Source: Nitrobacter sp. Nb-311A (GTDB lineage Bacteria; Pseudomonadota; Alphaproteobacteria; Rhizobiales; Xanthobacteraceae). From it: a stretch of 64,000 bases of DNA. The stretch covers positions 180,138-244,137 of the forward strand of contig NZ_CH672418.1 in assembly GCF_000152905.1 (NCBI RefSeq), given 5' to 3'. Both the position numbers and the translations under genes were made by a program. The notes beneath the pieces were generated by a model. The model did no database searches and had not been told where the DNA came from. It was given only the letters and a program-made list of their open reading frames with translations. The first letter of the stretch is position 1, and each line of letters starts with the position of its first letter. Positions 45,497-53,435 of the stretch are shown one piece after another.

Positions 45497-46000
45497 TTAC
45501 CGCCGCGCTTCATCGAGGCGCAATTTCATCCGGGCGAGAATGCGCACCATATGGCCGAATGCCGTCCTGGGCTGGATGTCGAGCATCCGGCCGATTTCGT
45601 CGAAAGTCCGGCCGTCGATACGTGACAGAATGAAAACCGCGCGATGGGCCGGCGGAAATTCGTTCAGCGTCGCATAAACGATCTTCAGTTCCTGCCGGGA
45701 CAACACGACCTGCTCGGCCGATGGCGTGTCGTCCGTCAGTGTCGCAAGCGCCGTCTCCGGATCATCGACAAAAGACAGGATGCGTTGACGGCGATTGTAG
45801 TTGATCGCCAGGTTGGTCGCCGTGCGAAACAGATAGGCATGACCATTGGCGATGGGGGTACGGGAGCGCGCCGACCAGAGCGCGAGAAATGCTTCCTGGG
45901 TCAGATCCGCAGCCGCCTCCGCAGACGGCACACGCCGGCGCAGGAAGCGGGTCAGCTCCTTGCTGTGCCGGCGGAAAAGATCCTGGATATCAAACGACAC
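45497..46000 (-). CDS. fecI: ECF RNA polymerase sigma factor, FecI-like
   Basis: 167 residues from a GTG at 46000. Sigma region 2 has ADLTQEAFLALW and HAYLFRTATNLAINYNRR; region 4 has LPPAHR-type EFPPAHRAVFILSRIDGRTFDEIGRML. It should direct transcription of the receptor gene when FecR is activated. No anti-sigma Zn motif. The cassette lies inside flagellar genes. Confidence 0.9.
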   Translation of the reverse strand: MSFDIQDLFRRHSKELTRFLRRRVPSAEAAADLTQEAFLALWSARSRTPIANGHAYLFRTATNLAINYNRRQRILSFVDDPETALATLTDDTPSAEQVVLSRQELKIVYATLNEFPPAHRAVFILSRIDGRTFDEIGRMLDIQPRTAFGHMVRILARMKLRLDEARR

Positions 46001-46278
46001 GGGTCGAGCCTTATTCCCTCGATCGCACGGTGCTCACGCAATCCAGGTCTGGCTTTACCGAATGGGTAATTTCCTTGCAATATCGCCTGTCTGGATTGGT
46101 TCTAACCTTGCCGGACCATGGTTGCAGCCGGTTCAGTGCGGCATGCTTATCTGTGTCGATATCGACAACGATTCCCAGAACTCTTCTGCTTTTTCATCCC
46201 AATCCAAATCATGCACCTTCGCAGCATCGCAACGACAGCGACGATTGGAATGTTTCCGCCCGGATATCTGAAGCGCGG
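46001..46278. other. upstream region of fecI
   Basis: 278 bp between fecI and the convergently placed end of flgN. The only symmetric motif I see is GGTTCTAACC near 46098, partly like half an Irr box; I find no convincing Fur or RirA site. No gene supported. Confidence 0.4.
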
Positions 46279-46770
46279 TTAAAGCGAACGGCTGACTGCG
46301 ATGGGACTCATGTGCTGACGCGAGGGTGCGCTGCGCTGTCCGCTTGCCGTGTAGGTCTGCGGCGCGGCGCGGCGCTGCGCCTCGGCACTGACGCCGCGAA
46401 CAATTCCTTCGGAAACCGCATGCGCGGTGGCGAGCACCGTGAGATTCACCTGGAGCATGGCGCGGAATGTATCATGGTGCCGTTGCAGCGCGGTGAGCAG
46501 ATCCGGCGTCGCCTGAGTCATGTAGGCTTGACCGGTCTTGAATTGCCTGATGGCGTCGACATAGCGGCGCGACAGTTCTGTCTTCCGGCTTTCGAGCGCC
46601 ATGCCTTCGCGAATCTTGCCGGCGCGCACCAGTTCGGTTTCGCGCTCGATGACGGCGAGCAGCGCATTCATGATGTCGAGCATGTCGTCGGCGAGCCTGC
46701 GTGCGTCCGCTGGCGTCGATACGGGGGAGCGGAGAGGGGACGCCTGCGGGTCTGCGGATTGCGGCGTCAT
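46279..46770 (-). CDS. flgN: FlgN-like flagellar export chaperone
   Basis: 163 residues from the ATG at 46770, which overlaps the flgJ stop (ATGA). It is almost wholly helical: LADDMLDIMNALLAVIERETELVRAGKI, LESRKTELSRRYVDAI and LQRHHDTFRAMLQVNLTVL match the FlgN pattern. FlgN escorts FlgK and FlgL to the export gate. The C-terminal ~40 residues are unstructured and Ser/Gln-rich. It is the last gene of flgI-flgJ-flgN. Confidence 0.75.
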   Translation of the reverse strand: MTPQSADPQASPLRSPVSTPADARRLADDMLDIMNALLAVIERETELVRAGKIREGMALESRKTELSRRYVDAIRQFKTGQAYMTQATPDLLTALQRHHDTFRAMLQVNLTVLATAHAVSEGIVRGVSAEAQRRAAPQTYTASGQRSAPSRQHMSPIAVSRSL

Positions 46771-47156
46771 GCGGTCTCCTTCGGTGATAACTGGGTCTGG
46801 CTCGCCTGTTGCATGATCAGGGCGCGGAACACCGCGTCGGAGACACCGACGCCGCCGGCCTTGGCGAACGATCTGGAATACTGCTCTGTGAGCATTGAGC
46901 GCCACACTCCGGTGCCTGGTGTATCGCCGAACGGACCTTCGCCCTTCAGGCCGGTTGTCATTTGCGAAAACATGGAGTTGAGGAACATCGCCTCGAAATC
47001 TTCCGAAGTCGCTTTGGCTTTTTCTACCGAGCGCGATGGAACGTGTTCCAGCGCTTGCGCGAGTTGCGGATCGACGTGGCCGTGCAGCATCGTTTTCGCG
47101 CGCGGGACGCTGCGATGGGCGGCGTTTATCGGGTCAGTGATCGCGTGAGCTTCCAT
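46767..47156 (-). CDS. flgJ: flagellar rod-binding protein FlgJ (rod-capping domain only)
   Basis: 129 residues, matching only the N-terminal rod-binding domain (FEAMFLNSMFSQMTTGLKGEGPFGDTPGTGVWRSMLTEQYSRSFAKAGGVG). It lacks the C-terminal muramidase domain of enteric FlgJ, as is normal in alphaproteobacteria. It helps assemble the rod in the periplasm. Its ATG overlaps the flgI stop by one base (TAATG). Confidence 0.88.
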   Translation of the reverse strand: MEAHAITDPINAAHRSVPRAKTMLHGHVDPQLAQALEHVPSRSVEKAKATSEDFEAMFLNSMFSQMTTGLKGEGPFGDTPGTGVWRSMLTEQYSRSFAKAGGVGVSDAVFRALIMQQASQTQLSPKETA

Positions 47157-48280
47157 TACATCACCTCGATATCGGCTTCGATCGCGCCGGCCGCCTTGAT
47201 CGCCTGTAGAATGGCGATCAGGTCGCGTGGCCCGATGCCGAGGCCGTTAAGTCCGTCGACAAGCTCCTGAAGCGAGACGCCGTTCTTGACCAGCGCGAGC
47301 TTCCTGCCGTCCTCGGTCACGCCGACGTCGGTGCGCGGTGTCACAACCGTCCGCCCGCGTGCCAGCGGATTGGGCTGGCTGACCTGTGGACTTTCGGAAA
47401 TGGACACGGTGAGATTGCCTTGCGCGACCGCGACGGTGGCGACGCGGACGTCGCGTCCCATTACGATGACCCCGGAGCGTTCGTCGATAACAATCTTGGC
47501 CGCGATGTCAGGCTCGACCTGCAACTGTTCGATCTCGGTCAGAAGGGCGACGACGTTGCCCTTGTACTCCCCTGGAATGGAGAGTTGCACTGTAGACGGA
47601 TCGATCGGCTCGGCAGTCTTCGTGCCGAGGAAATCGTTGACTGCTGCGGCGATGCGTTTGGCGGTGGTGAAGTCGCCGTTGCGCAGCGCCAGCCGGACGT
47701 TCGGCATCCGGTTCAGTGCGAATTCGATCTCGCGTTCGACGATGGCGCCGTTGGCGATGCGCCCGTTGGTCGGCACGCCCTTGGTGACGCTCGCCGCGGC
47801 GCCTTCAGCGGCGAAGCCGCCGATCGCAAGCGAGCCCTGCGCCACCGCATACACATTGCCGTCGGCGCCAAGCAACGGCGTGACAAGCAATGTGCCGCCT
47901 TGCAGGCTTTTGGCGTCGCCCATCGCCGAGACCGTGACGTCCATGCGGGTGCCCTGGGTGGCGAAGGCGGGCAGGTTGCCGGTCACCATGACGGCCGCGA
48001 CGTTGCCGGTTCGGATGGTGGCGCCGCGGATGTTGACGCCCATGCGCTCCAGCATCGCCTGCAGCGACTGCTTGGTGAACGGGATATTGTTGAGAGTATC
48101 GCCGCTGCCGTTGAGACCGACCACGAGGCCGTAACCGATCAACTGGTTTTGCCGCACGCCTTCGATATTCGCGAGGTCCTTGATCCTCGAGGTGGCATGA
48201 GCCGGAGTTCCCAGTGACGCCAGCGCCATGAGTGCTATGGCGACGACCCGGACGACGCGCTTGACACCAACGCCAGACAT
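47156..48280 (-). CDS. flgI: flagellar P-ring protein FlgI
   Basis: 374 residues with a signal peptide (VAIALMALASLGTPAHATSRIKDL). The FlgI signature RIKDLANIEGVRQNQLIGYGLVVGLNGSGD starts the mature protein; the C-terminus SLQELVDGLNGLGIGPRDLIAILQAIKAAGAIEADIEVM is typical. It forms the P ring around the rod in the peptidoglycan layer. A sigma-54 element lies 62 bp upstream. Confidence 0.95.
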   Translation of the reverse strand: MSGVGVKRVVRVVAIALMALASLGTPAHATSRIKDLANIEGVRQNQLIGYGLVVGLNGSGDTLNNIPFTKQSLQAMLERMGVNIRGATIRTGNVAAVMVTGNLPAFATQGTRMDVTVSAMGDAKSLQGGTLLVTPLLGADGNVYAVAQGSLAIGGFAAEGAAASVTKGVPTNGRIANGAIVEREIEFALNRMPNVRLALRNGDFTTAKRIAAAVNDFLGTKTAEPIDPSTVQLSIPGEYKGNVVALLTEIEQLQVEPDIAAKIVIDERSGVIVMGRDVRVATVAVAQGNLTVSISESPQVSQPNPLARGRTVVTPRTDVGVTEDGRKLALVKNGVSLQELVDGLNGLGIGPRDLIAILQAIKAAGAIEADIEVM

Positions 48281-48341
48281 CCTCTGCTCCCCTGAGGTAG
48301 GCTGCCGCCACTCCCATGACCGCCCATTCGCCCGTTAACCA

Positions 48342-48357
48342 TGCGAGACGCGTGCCA
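48342..48357 (-). promoter_or_regulatory. sigma-54 promoter of flgI-flgJ-flgN
   Basis: On the minus strand TGGCACGCGTCTCGCA has the exact 10-base gap between GG and GC. The -12 reads TCGC rather than TTGC, the same change as in the flgF promoter. Confidence 0.65.
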
Positions 48358-48606
48358 TCGCGATTGGCGATGTATCATATTGATAATACGATATTTTCTT
48401 GAAATCGGCTGCCGCGTGCGCGTTCGAGGGGGACGGCGAAGTTGCCCTTCATCGGCAGAATTTGCCGAGCATTTACGCTTCGTTAATCATAACGGCCCAC
48501 GGTTCTACCGCCGGAATTATCCGGCGCGCCCTTTCGGCCGGCGATGGTTCTCCGGTTCTCGACAATGGGCGTGGTTCGTTGCCATCATATTCGGACGAGA
48601 CGATCG

Positions 48607-49020
48607 ATGCGAATTTACGGAACGAACGGCACCGCGCCGGGAACGCAGGCTCCGTCCGCCCGGCGAACGGGTGGAAGCGATTTTTCCTTGCCGGACCCGT
48701 CCGCGACTGCGGAAAGCAAGGCCGCGGCCGCGCCGAAAGCGCCGGCGACCATCGATGCGTTGCTGACGTTGCAGGGCGTCGAGGAGGATCCGGCGGAGCG
48801 GCGCAGGCGCTCGGTGCAGCGGGGCAGGGGCGCGCTGGACGTGCTCGACGATCTCAAGATCGGGCTGCTTTCCGGCACCTTCGACCCGTCAACCGTAATC
48901 CGGCTGCGCACTGCCGCTGCCGGGCTGAAATCGTCCTCCGGCGATGCCGGTCTCGATGCGGTCCTGGCTGAGATCGAGCTGCGCGTCGAGGTGGAACTTG
49001 CCAAGGTGGGGCAGGTCTGA
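48607..49020 (+). CDS. fliX: flagellar assembly protein FliX
   Basis: 137 residues from the ATG at 48607 (MRIYGTNGT). The C-terminal half has RRSVQRGRGALDVLDDLKIGLLSGTFDPSTVIRLRTAAAGL and LDAVLAEIELRVEVELAKV, the FliX pattern. In Caulobacter FliX regulates the sigma-54 activator FlbD and links assembly state to class III gene expression. It is divergent from flgI, the same neighbour order as in Caulobacter. Confidence 0.9.
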   Translation: MRIYGTNGTAPGTQAPSARRTGGSDFSLPDPSATAESKAAAAPKAPATIDALLTLQGVEEDPAERRRRSVQRGRGALDVLDDLKIGLLSGTFDPSTVIRLRTAAAGLKSSSGDAGLDAVLAEIELRVEVELAKVGQV

Positions 49021-49109
49021 AGGCGGCGATACGTCATGGAACCCGTCGAAAGACGGTCTCGAACGCTCCGCGGACCTCCGCCGTCGGGCTATGGCTTTTT
49101 CAAAGCAAG

Positions 49110-49190
49110 CGGTTATCGGTTCGCATGAAGAAAACGCATCAAATCAAAATCATAGAGCCCGCTTCTAATTCGATCAGAAGCGAAAATGTT
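49110..49190. repeat. family 1 palindromic repeat, copy f
   Basis: GAAGAAAACGCATCAAATC at 49127-49145, then GCTTCTAATTCGATCAGAAGC near 49160-49180. It lies between fliX and dksA. Confidence 0.7.
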
Positions 49191-49242
49191 CAAGCCAAAC
49201 GCGGAAGTCCCCAATTTCAAGGATGGGTTTTGGTGCGACGAT

Positions 49243-49270
49243 ATTGTCTGTCACAAACGGCCGCTATATA
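49243..49270 (+). promoter_or_regulatory. candidate housekeeping promoter of dksA
   Basis: ATTGTC (49243-49248) and TATATA (49265-49270) with 16 bases between, about 45 bp before the dksA start. Only a pattern match. Confidence 0.3.
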
Positions 49271-49315
49271 AGCTCCGCCGCAGCTGGACCGTCCGGCGCC
49301 TTGCACCGAGCAGGA

Positions 49316-49732
49316 ATGCATTTGGAAAAGTTGAAGAACTACAGACCCTCCGAAAAAGAGCCCTTCATGAACGAGCGTCAGCGCGAATATTTCCGCGCCA
49401 AGCTGCTGGCATGGAAGGATGAGATCCTCCGCGAATCGAAGGTTACGCTGCAGACTCTTCAGGAAGAAAACGTCAACCTTCCCGACCTCGCGGATCGAGC
49501 GTCCTCGGAAACCGACCGCGCCATCGAGTTGCGCGCCCGTGACCGACAGCGAAAGCTGATCTCCAAGATCGACGCCGCCTTGCAGCGGATCGAGGACAAC
49601 ACCTACGGCTATTGCGAGGAAACGGGCGAGCCGATCTCGCTGAAGCGGCTTGAAGCGCGACCGATCGCGACGCTTTCCGTTGAAGCCCAGGAGCGCCACG
49701 AGAAGCGGGAAAAGATCTATCGGGACGAGTAG
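49316..49732 (+). CDS. dksA: RNA polymerase-binding transcription factor DksA
   Basis: 138 residues from the ATG at 49316 (MHLEKLKNYRPSE); a GCAGGA precedes it. The coiled-coil tip has DLADRASSETDRAIELRARDRQRKLISKID with the conserved DxxDxA-type pattern. The globular domain has only one Cys (GYCEETGEPISLKRLEARP) where E. coli DksA has four zinc ligands, as known for Rhodobacter sphaeroides DksA. It tunes transcription at rRNA and amino acid promoters with ppGpp. Confidence 0.93.
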   Translation: MHLEKLKNYRPSEKEPFMNERQREYFRAKLLAWKDEILRESKVTLQTLQEENVNLPDLADRASSETDRAIELRARDRQRKLISKIDAALQRIEDNTYGYCEETGEPISLKRLEARPIATLSVEAQERHEKREKIYRDE

Positions 49733-49880
49733 GGCGGCTGCGCCGATGTCTCGGCTATGGGGCCGCGGTATATGCGTAGGCTCTCGAGCAAGGCTTGTCC
49801 TTGCGTTTTGACACGACAGTATCGGCCGCCTTGAGAAAGCACGTTAAAATAATCGGTGCAGGCGGCGCGCCGGCAACGAT

Positions 49881-51755
49881 TTATCGAAACATTTCCCGCT
49901 GCTCGTCGGTCAGACCGGCCAGCACTTGCCTCGCCTGGCTGTAGCCGGCGGCGACCATCTCGTCGAAGCGGCTCCAGTCCAGCAGGCGGCACTCGGGGGT
50001 GCGCGGCCGGAACAAGAGGTCGGTGAACTTTCCCATCTCCTTTTGTTTGGAGATCGATGTGATGAAGGATGATCGCAGCATCGTCTCGGGCACGCTCGGC
50101 AGAAGGTAACGTCGCTTCGCACGCGGTTTCAGTTTGTCGCGCAGAAGGGTGGGCGTTCCCGGCACGCAGTCAATATCGAACAATTGCTCGCGGTCGATCG
50201 AGAGATCGACACCGATGATGCGGCCGGCGCCGAGTCGGGCCATTACGTCGACAGGGAAATTGTTGAACGTGCTGCCGTCATACATCATGTGCCTGCCGAT
50301 GAAGACCGGCGGCAGCGCGCCGGGAATTGCGTAACTTGCGCCGACGTTACGGGTGAGGTCGCCTCGCAGCAGGACGGCTTCGCTGCCGGTCGAAAAGTCT
50401 GATGCGATGGTGAAGAAGGTGGTCCAGCAATCCTCGCTGTCGATGGCGTCCCGGCCCGTGGCATCGCGCACGGCCTGCGTCATCGCGCTTCGCGTGCGCG
50501 CGCCCTTGATCAGCGATACCAGGGGAATAAAGTTATAGTCGCCGGTGACGTTGCCTCTCGGATGTTGGAGGAACGCCTTTCGGACGGCAGCCGCGACTTC
50601 ATCCGCGCTGCGCCCGAGCGCCAGCACCATTCCCATGACCGCGCCGATTGAGCTGCCGCCTAGCATGTCGACGGGAATGCCTGCCTCTTCAAGCGCCTTG
50701 ATGACGCCGATATGGGCGAAGCCACGCGCGCCTCCGCCCGACAGCACCAATCCGATGCCTCGTCCGGCTACGATACGGGCGAGGCGATGCATGTCGGCGG
50801 GTAACTGCGGACGAATGTGAAAGTGCCGCGCATTCGGCCGAGCGTTCAGCCAATGCGTCGTTCCGACGGGTATTTTCGTATCAGTCCTGTGCAGCAGGAC
50901 CAGCGTCTGTCGCGCGATCGAGATGGGAGCTGCGGGCGATAGGCATGCCCGCTCGACGGCCGCGAGACCGGGGTCGTGATCGGCGTTGGCGAGTAGCAGC
51001 ACCTCGTCGGCATGACGAAGGCAAAACCGTGTCCATGCGGTGTCGTCTCCGTCGGCGACAAGATACACTGCGCGGCTCTGAGCCTCGATGTCGTCGATAT
51101 AACCGGCAAGCGCATCGTTATGCTGTTCAGGCGCGTGGTCCGGAGCGATACCGAAGCGTTTGACGACGTCGTCGGCGGTGACGACCGTCACCGGCCCGGC
51201 CATGGCGGCTTGCGCGTTACGCAGCCTTCGCGCGAAATCGGCGGCGTCGGGTCCGGGCGTGACCGGCAGGATGCAGATGTTCACTGGCACCAGCGGCGTT
51301 TGTCGCTCGCGCTCGCGCTGGCGGAATCGCCGGATCACGACCCTCATCATCGACATTTCGATTTCCGGATGTTGCAGGATCGCGTGCTCGATCATCGCGC
51401 GCGTCACTTTGACCAGCAGCGTATCGCGCACCGCTACGATGGTTGCCGAGCGCGGCTCGCCGGTGAACAGCGCGAGCTCGCCTATTGTTTCGCCGCGTCC
51501 GATCTCGCCGAGGATCTTTCTCGCGCCGGATTCGGTTTCGGAAAATGCGTGCAGCCGGCCCGACAGGACGAAGTACACGTCGTCACCGGCTTCGCCCTGG
51601 CGCAGCAGGACCGCGCCGGAGACGAGATCGACATATTCGGCCTGGGAGCGGATGGTGTTCAGGATCGCAGCATTGTCGGACGCGAAGTAGTCGCGAAGCA
51701 CGGTCTGGAGCAGCGCGTCGCGTTGCTGAAGATCGGGATCGGGTTTTGGCGTCAA
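49881..51755 (-). CDS. patatin-like phospholipase with cyclic-nucleotide-binding domain (NTE/RssA-like)
   Basis: 624 residues from a TTG at 51755, supported by AGGAG eight bases upstream; the next in-frame Met lies beyond the first domain. Residues about 15-140 are a cyclic-nucleotide-binding domain (VLLRQGEAGDDVYFVLSGRLHAF, GRGETIGELALFTGEPRSATIVA). A linker of ~190 residues follows. The patatin domain has GGGARGFAHIG (about 339), the nucleophile elbow GGSSIGA (about 364) and the catalytic Asp in YDGSTFNNFP. It is related to neuropathy target esterase-type lysophospholipases, probably acting at the membrane. Confidence 0.88.
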   Translation of the reverse strand: MTPKPDPDLQQRDALLQTVLRDYFASDNAAILNTIRSQAEYVDLVSGAVLLRQGEAGDDVYFVLSGRLHAFSETESGARKILGEIGRGETIGELALFTGEPRSATIVAVRDTLLVKVTRAMIEHAILQHPEIEMSMMRVVIRRFRQRERERQTPLVPVNICILPVTPGPDAADFARRLRNAQAAMAGPVTVVTADDVVKRFGIAPDHAPEQHNDALAGYIDDIEAQSRAVYLVADGDDTAWTRFCLRHADEVLLLANADHDPGLAAVERACLSPAAPISIARQTLVLLHRTDTKIPVGTTHWLNARPNARHFHIRPQLPADMHRLARIVAGRGIGLVLSGGGARGFAHIGVIKALEEAGIPVDMLGGSSIGAVMGMVLALGRSADEVAAAVRKAFLQHPRGNVTGDYNFIPLVSLIKGARTRSAMTQAVRDATGRDAIDSEDCWTTFFTIASDFSTGSEAVLLRGDLTRNVGASYAIPGALPPVFIGRHMMYDGSTFNNFPVDVMARLGAGRIIGVDLSIDREQLFDIDCVPGTPTLLRDKLKPRAKRRYLLPSVPETMLRSSFITSISKQKEMGKFTDLLFRPRTPECRLLDWSRFDEMVAAGYSQARQVLAGLTDEQREMFR

Positions 51756-51983
51756 TACCGCAGCTCCTATGGAGTCGGTTCAAGCATTGCATTTCGTCGC
51801 GGTAGAAACCTCCTGAAAATCATTTTGACGTCCGCCCGCCGGTTTGCGGCAATGTAGGGCGAATCTGGAATCCAATTCCCAAGATCGGATGCGCGACGCA
51901 ATGCGGTGACACGAGGATTGAATCTTCAAACCCCTATTTTTGCAAAGAGCAGGTCGTATGCTAGGCGGGGAACCTTGCTCTTT

Positions 51984-52262
51984 CTAGTCGCGCCCGACCT
52001 TCCCGGGAAATCCAGGCGTGGTGGGACTGTCGCCATTCAGGCCGCTCGGCACGGAGCCGGTGCCGATGGTTCCAGGCCACGATGTGTTGGGTACGCCGGG
52101 CTGATTGACCCCACCGACCGGGAGGCGAGGTGACGGCGCGGGTATCACGATAGGCGCATAAGGGATGGGCACGTAGACATGACGGTGACGCGCCTGTGCC
52201 GGGTTGGACAAGCCGATCAGGCAAGTGGCAAGGACAAGCAGGACGCGGACGGCGATGGTCAT
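51984..52262 (-). CDS. small secreted Pro-rich hypothetical protein
   Basis: 92 residues. A signal peptide (VRVLLVLATCLIGLSNPAQA) is followed by a Pro/Gly-rich mature chain (RHRHVYVPIPYAPIVIPAPSP, then NQPGVPNTSW). No Cys, no known domain. Probably a periplasmic or outer-surface protein. Confidence 0.6.
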   Translation of the reverse strand: MTIAVRVLLVLATCLIGLSNPAQARHRHVYVPIPYAPIVIPAPSPRLPVGGVNQPGVPNTSWPGTIGTGSVPSGLNGDSPTTPGFPGKVGRD

Positions 52263-52396
52263 TGGACGCTCCGGCGCTTGCGGAATGTCTTGGACATATA
52301 ACCATCCAGGTCGTAGCGCACAGATCAGGATTCATTAAATTTCGCTGCTCGTCAGCGAACGAACGATGCCTGATCGACGTTCCGCAGCGATAGATA

Positions 52397-52427
52397 CGGC
52401 CTCCGGCAGGGGAGCCGCCGGAGGCCG
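52397..52427. repeat. strong GC-rich hairpin downstream of flgH
   Basis: CGGCCTCCGGC and GCCGCCGGAGGCCG pair around a short loop. No T-run on either side, so any termination would be weak or Rho-dependent. It lies between flgH and the small secreted gene. Confidence 0.5.
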
Positions 52428-52508
52428 CATCCCCGGACGATGCATGGCATCGCCGGGTCGTCGCCGTCTCGCGCCTGGGTTCGCGATCCGGCGGGGAGCT
52501 TCGAGAGG

Positions 52509-52675
52509 CTAGTGTCCCGATTCCGAAGTTCGCATACCCTTGCAGCAACCTTTGGTGCGAACTTCGAAATCAAAGGGACACTCGTAACTTTATAATTCTC
52601 GTGTGGTTCAGGATCAGAAGTTCGCCTGGCAGACTCCCTGGACACTGAAAGCGAACTTTTGAACCACCGCACTAG
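52509..52675 (+). repeat. composite CTAGTG element, copy 1 (complete)
   Basis: 167 bp bounded by CTAGTG (52509-52514) and CACTAG (52670-52675). Module A is an imperfect palindrome with CCGAAGTTCGCA / TGCGAACTTCG inside AGTGTCCC / GGGACACT. Module B has GTGGTTCA...AGAAGTTCG / CGAACTT...TGAACCAC. Its last bases provide the TAG stop of flgH on the minus strand. Confidence 0.75.
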
Positions 52676-53430
52676 AACGGCAGCAGTACGTCCATCACCT
52701 GTTGACCGTAGCGCGGCTGCTGAACATCGCTGATCTGGCCGCGACCGCCGTAGGCGATGCGGGCCTGCGCGATCTTGCTTGAATCGATGGTGTTGTCGCT
52801 CTGGATATCCTCCGGCCGCACGATGCCGGCGACGATCAATTCGCGGATTTCGTTGTTGACGCGAATTTCCTGCTTGCCCTCGACCACAAGATTGCCGTTC
52901 GGCAGCAGTTGCGTGACGACCGCGGCGACGCGGGTCTGCAGGTTCTCCTGACGCTGGACCGAGCCCTTGCCGTCGCTCAACGAGGTCGAGTCGGTGGTCA
53001 GGATACGGCCGGGTAGTACCGCGGTTGCTGGATTGCTGATGGTCTTGCTGCCGATGAAATCGGTGATGCCGGAATCTTCCTTGTTAATGCGGCTGCGCTG
53101 GGTCTGGTTAGCGATGTTGGCCTTGTCGGTGAAGTTCACGATCACGGTCAGGAGGTCGCCGACCCGCGCGGCGCGCTGATCCCTGAAGAACGCGCGGGAG
53201 CCGTTCCGCCACAGCGAGTTGGCGTTGTAGGACACCGTCTCCGGCTTCGGCATCGGCATCTGCACGGGTTTGTAACCGGGCTGCGTCGTTGGATTGTCTA
53301 TCGCCGTCAGCTTGGGTGACTCGCCGATCTGCGAAAGGCGATTGATGGACGAGCATCCGCTGGCAAGCGCGGCGGCCGCCAGCAATGTGCCGGTGAGAAC
53401 GATGCGATTAATGGGCGCGGACTTCAACAT
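52672..53430 (-). CDS. flgH: flagellar L-ring protein FlgH
   Basis: 252 residues. The lipoprotein signal ends LAAAALASGCSS, with lipidated Cys near residue 26. FlgH motifs include SLWRNGSRAFFRDQRAARVGDLLTV and the C-terminal VVEGKQEIRVNNEIRELIVAGIVRPEDIQSDNTI. It forms the L ring in the outer membrane. The stop codon lies within the terminal CACTAG of a repeat element. Last gene of flgF-flgG-flgA-flgH. Confidence 0.95.
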   Translation of the reverse strand: MLKSAPINRIVLTGTLLAAAALASGCSSINRLSQIGESPKLTAIDNPTTQPGYKPVQMPMPKPETVSYNANSLWRNGSRAFFRDQRAARVGDLLTVIVNFTDKANIANQTQRSRINKEDSGITDFIGSKTISNPATAVLPGRILTTDSTSLSDGKGSVQRQENLQTRVAAVVTQLLPNGNLVVEGKQEIRVNNEIRELIVAGIVRPEDIQSDNTIDSSKIAQARIAYGGRGQISDVQQPRYGQQVMDVLLPF

Positions 53431-53435
53431 GAACG

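Noticed and set aside
48420..48450. Possible sigma-54 site before fliX (GGGGGACGGCGAAGTTGCCC)
   Set aside because: The GG-GC gap is 11 rather than 10 bases and the -24 box is poor.
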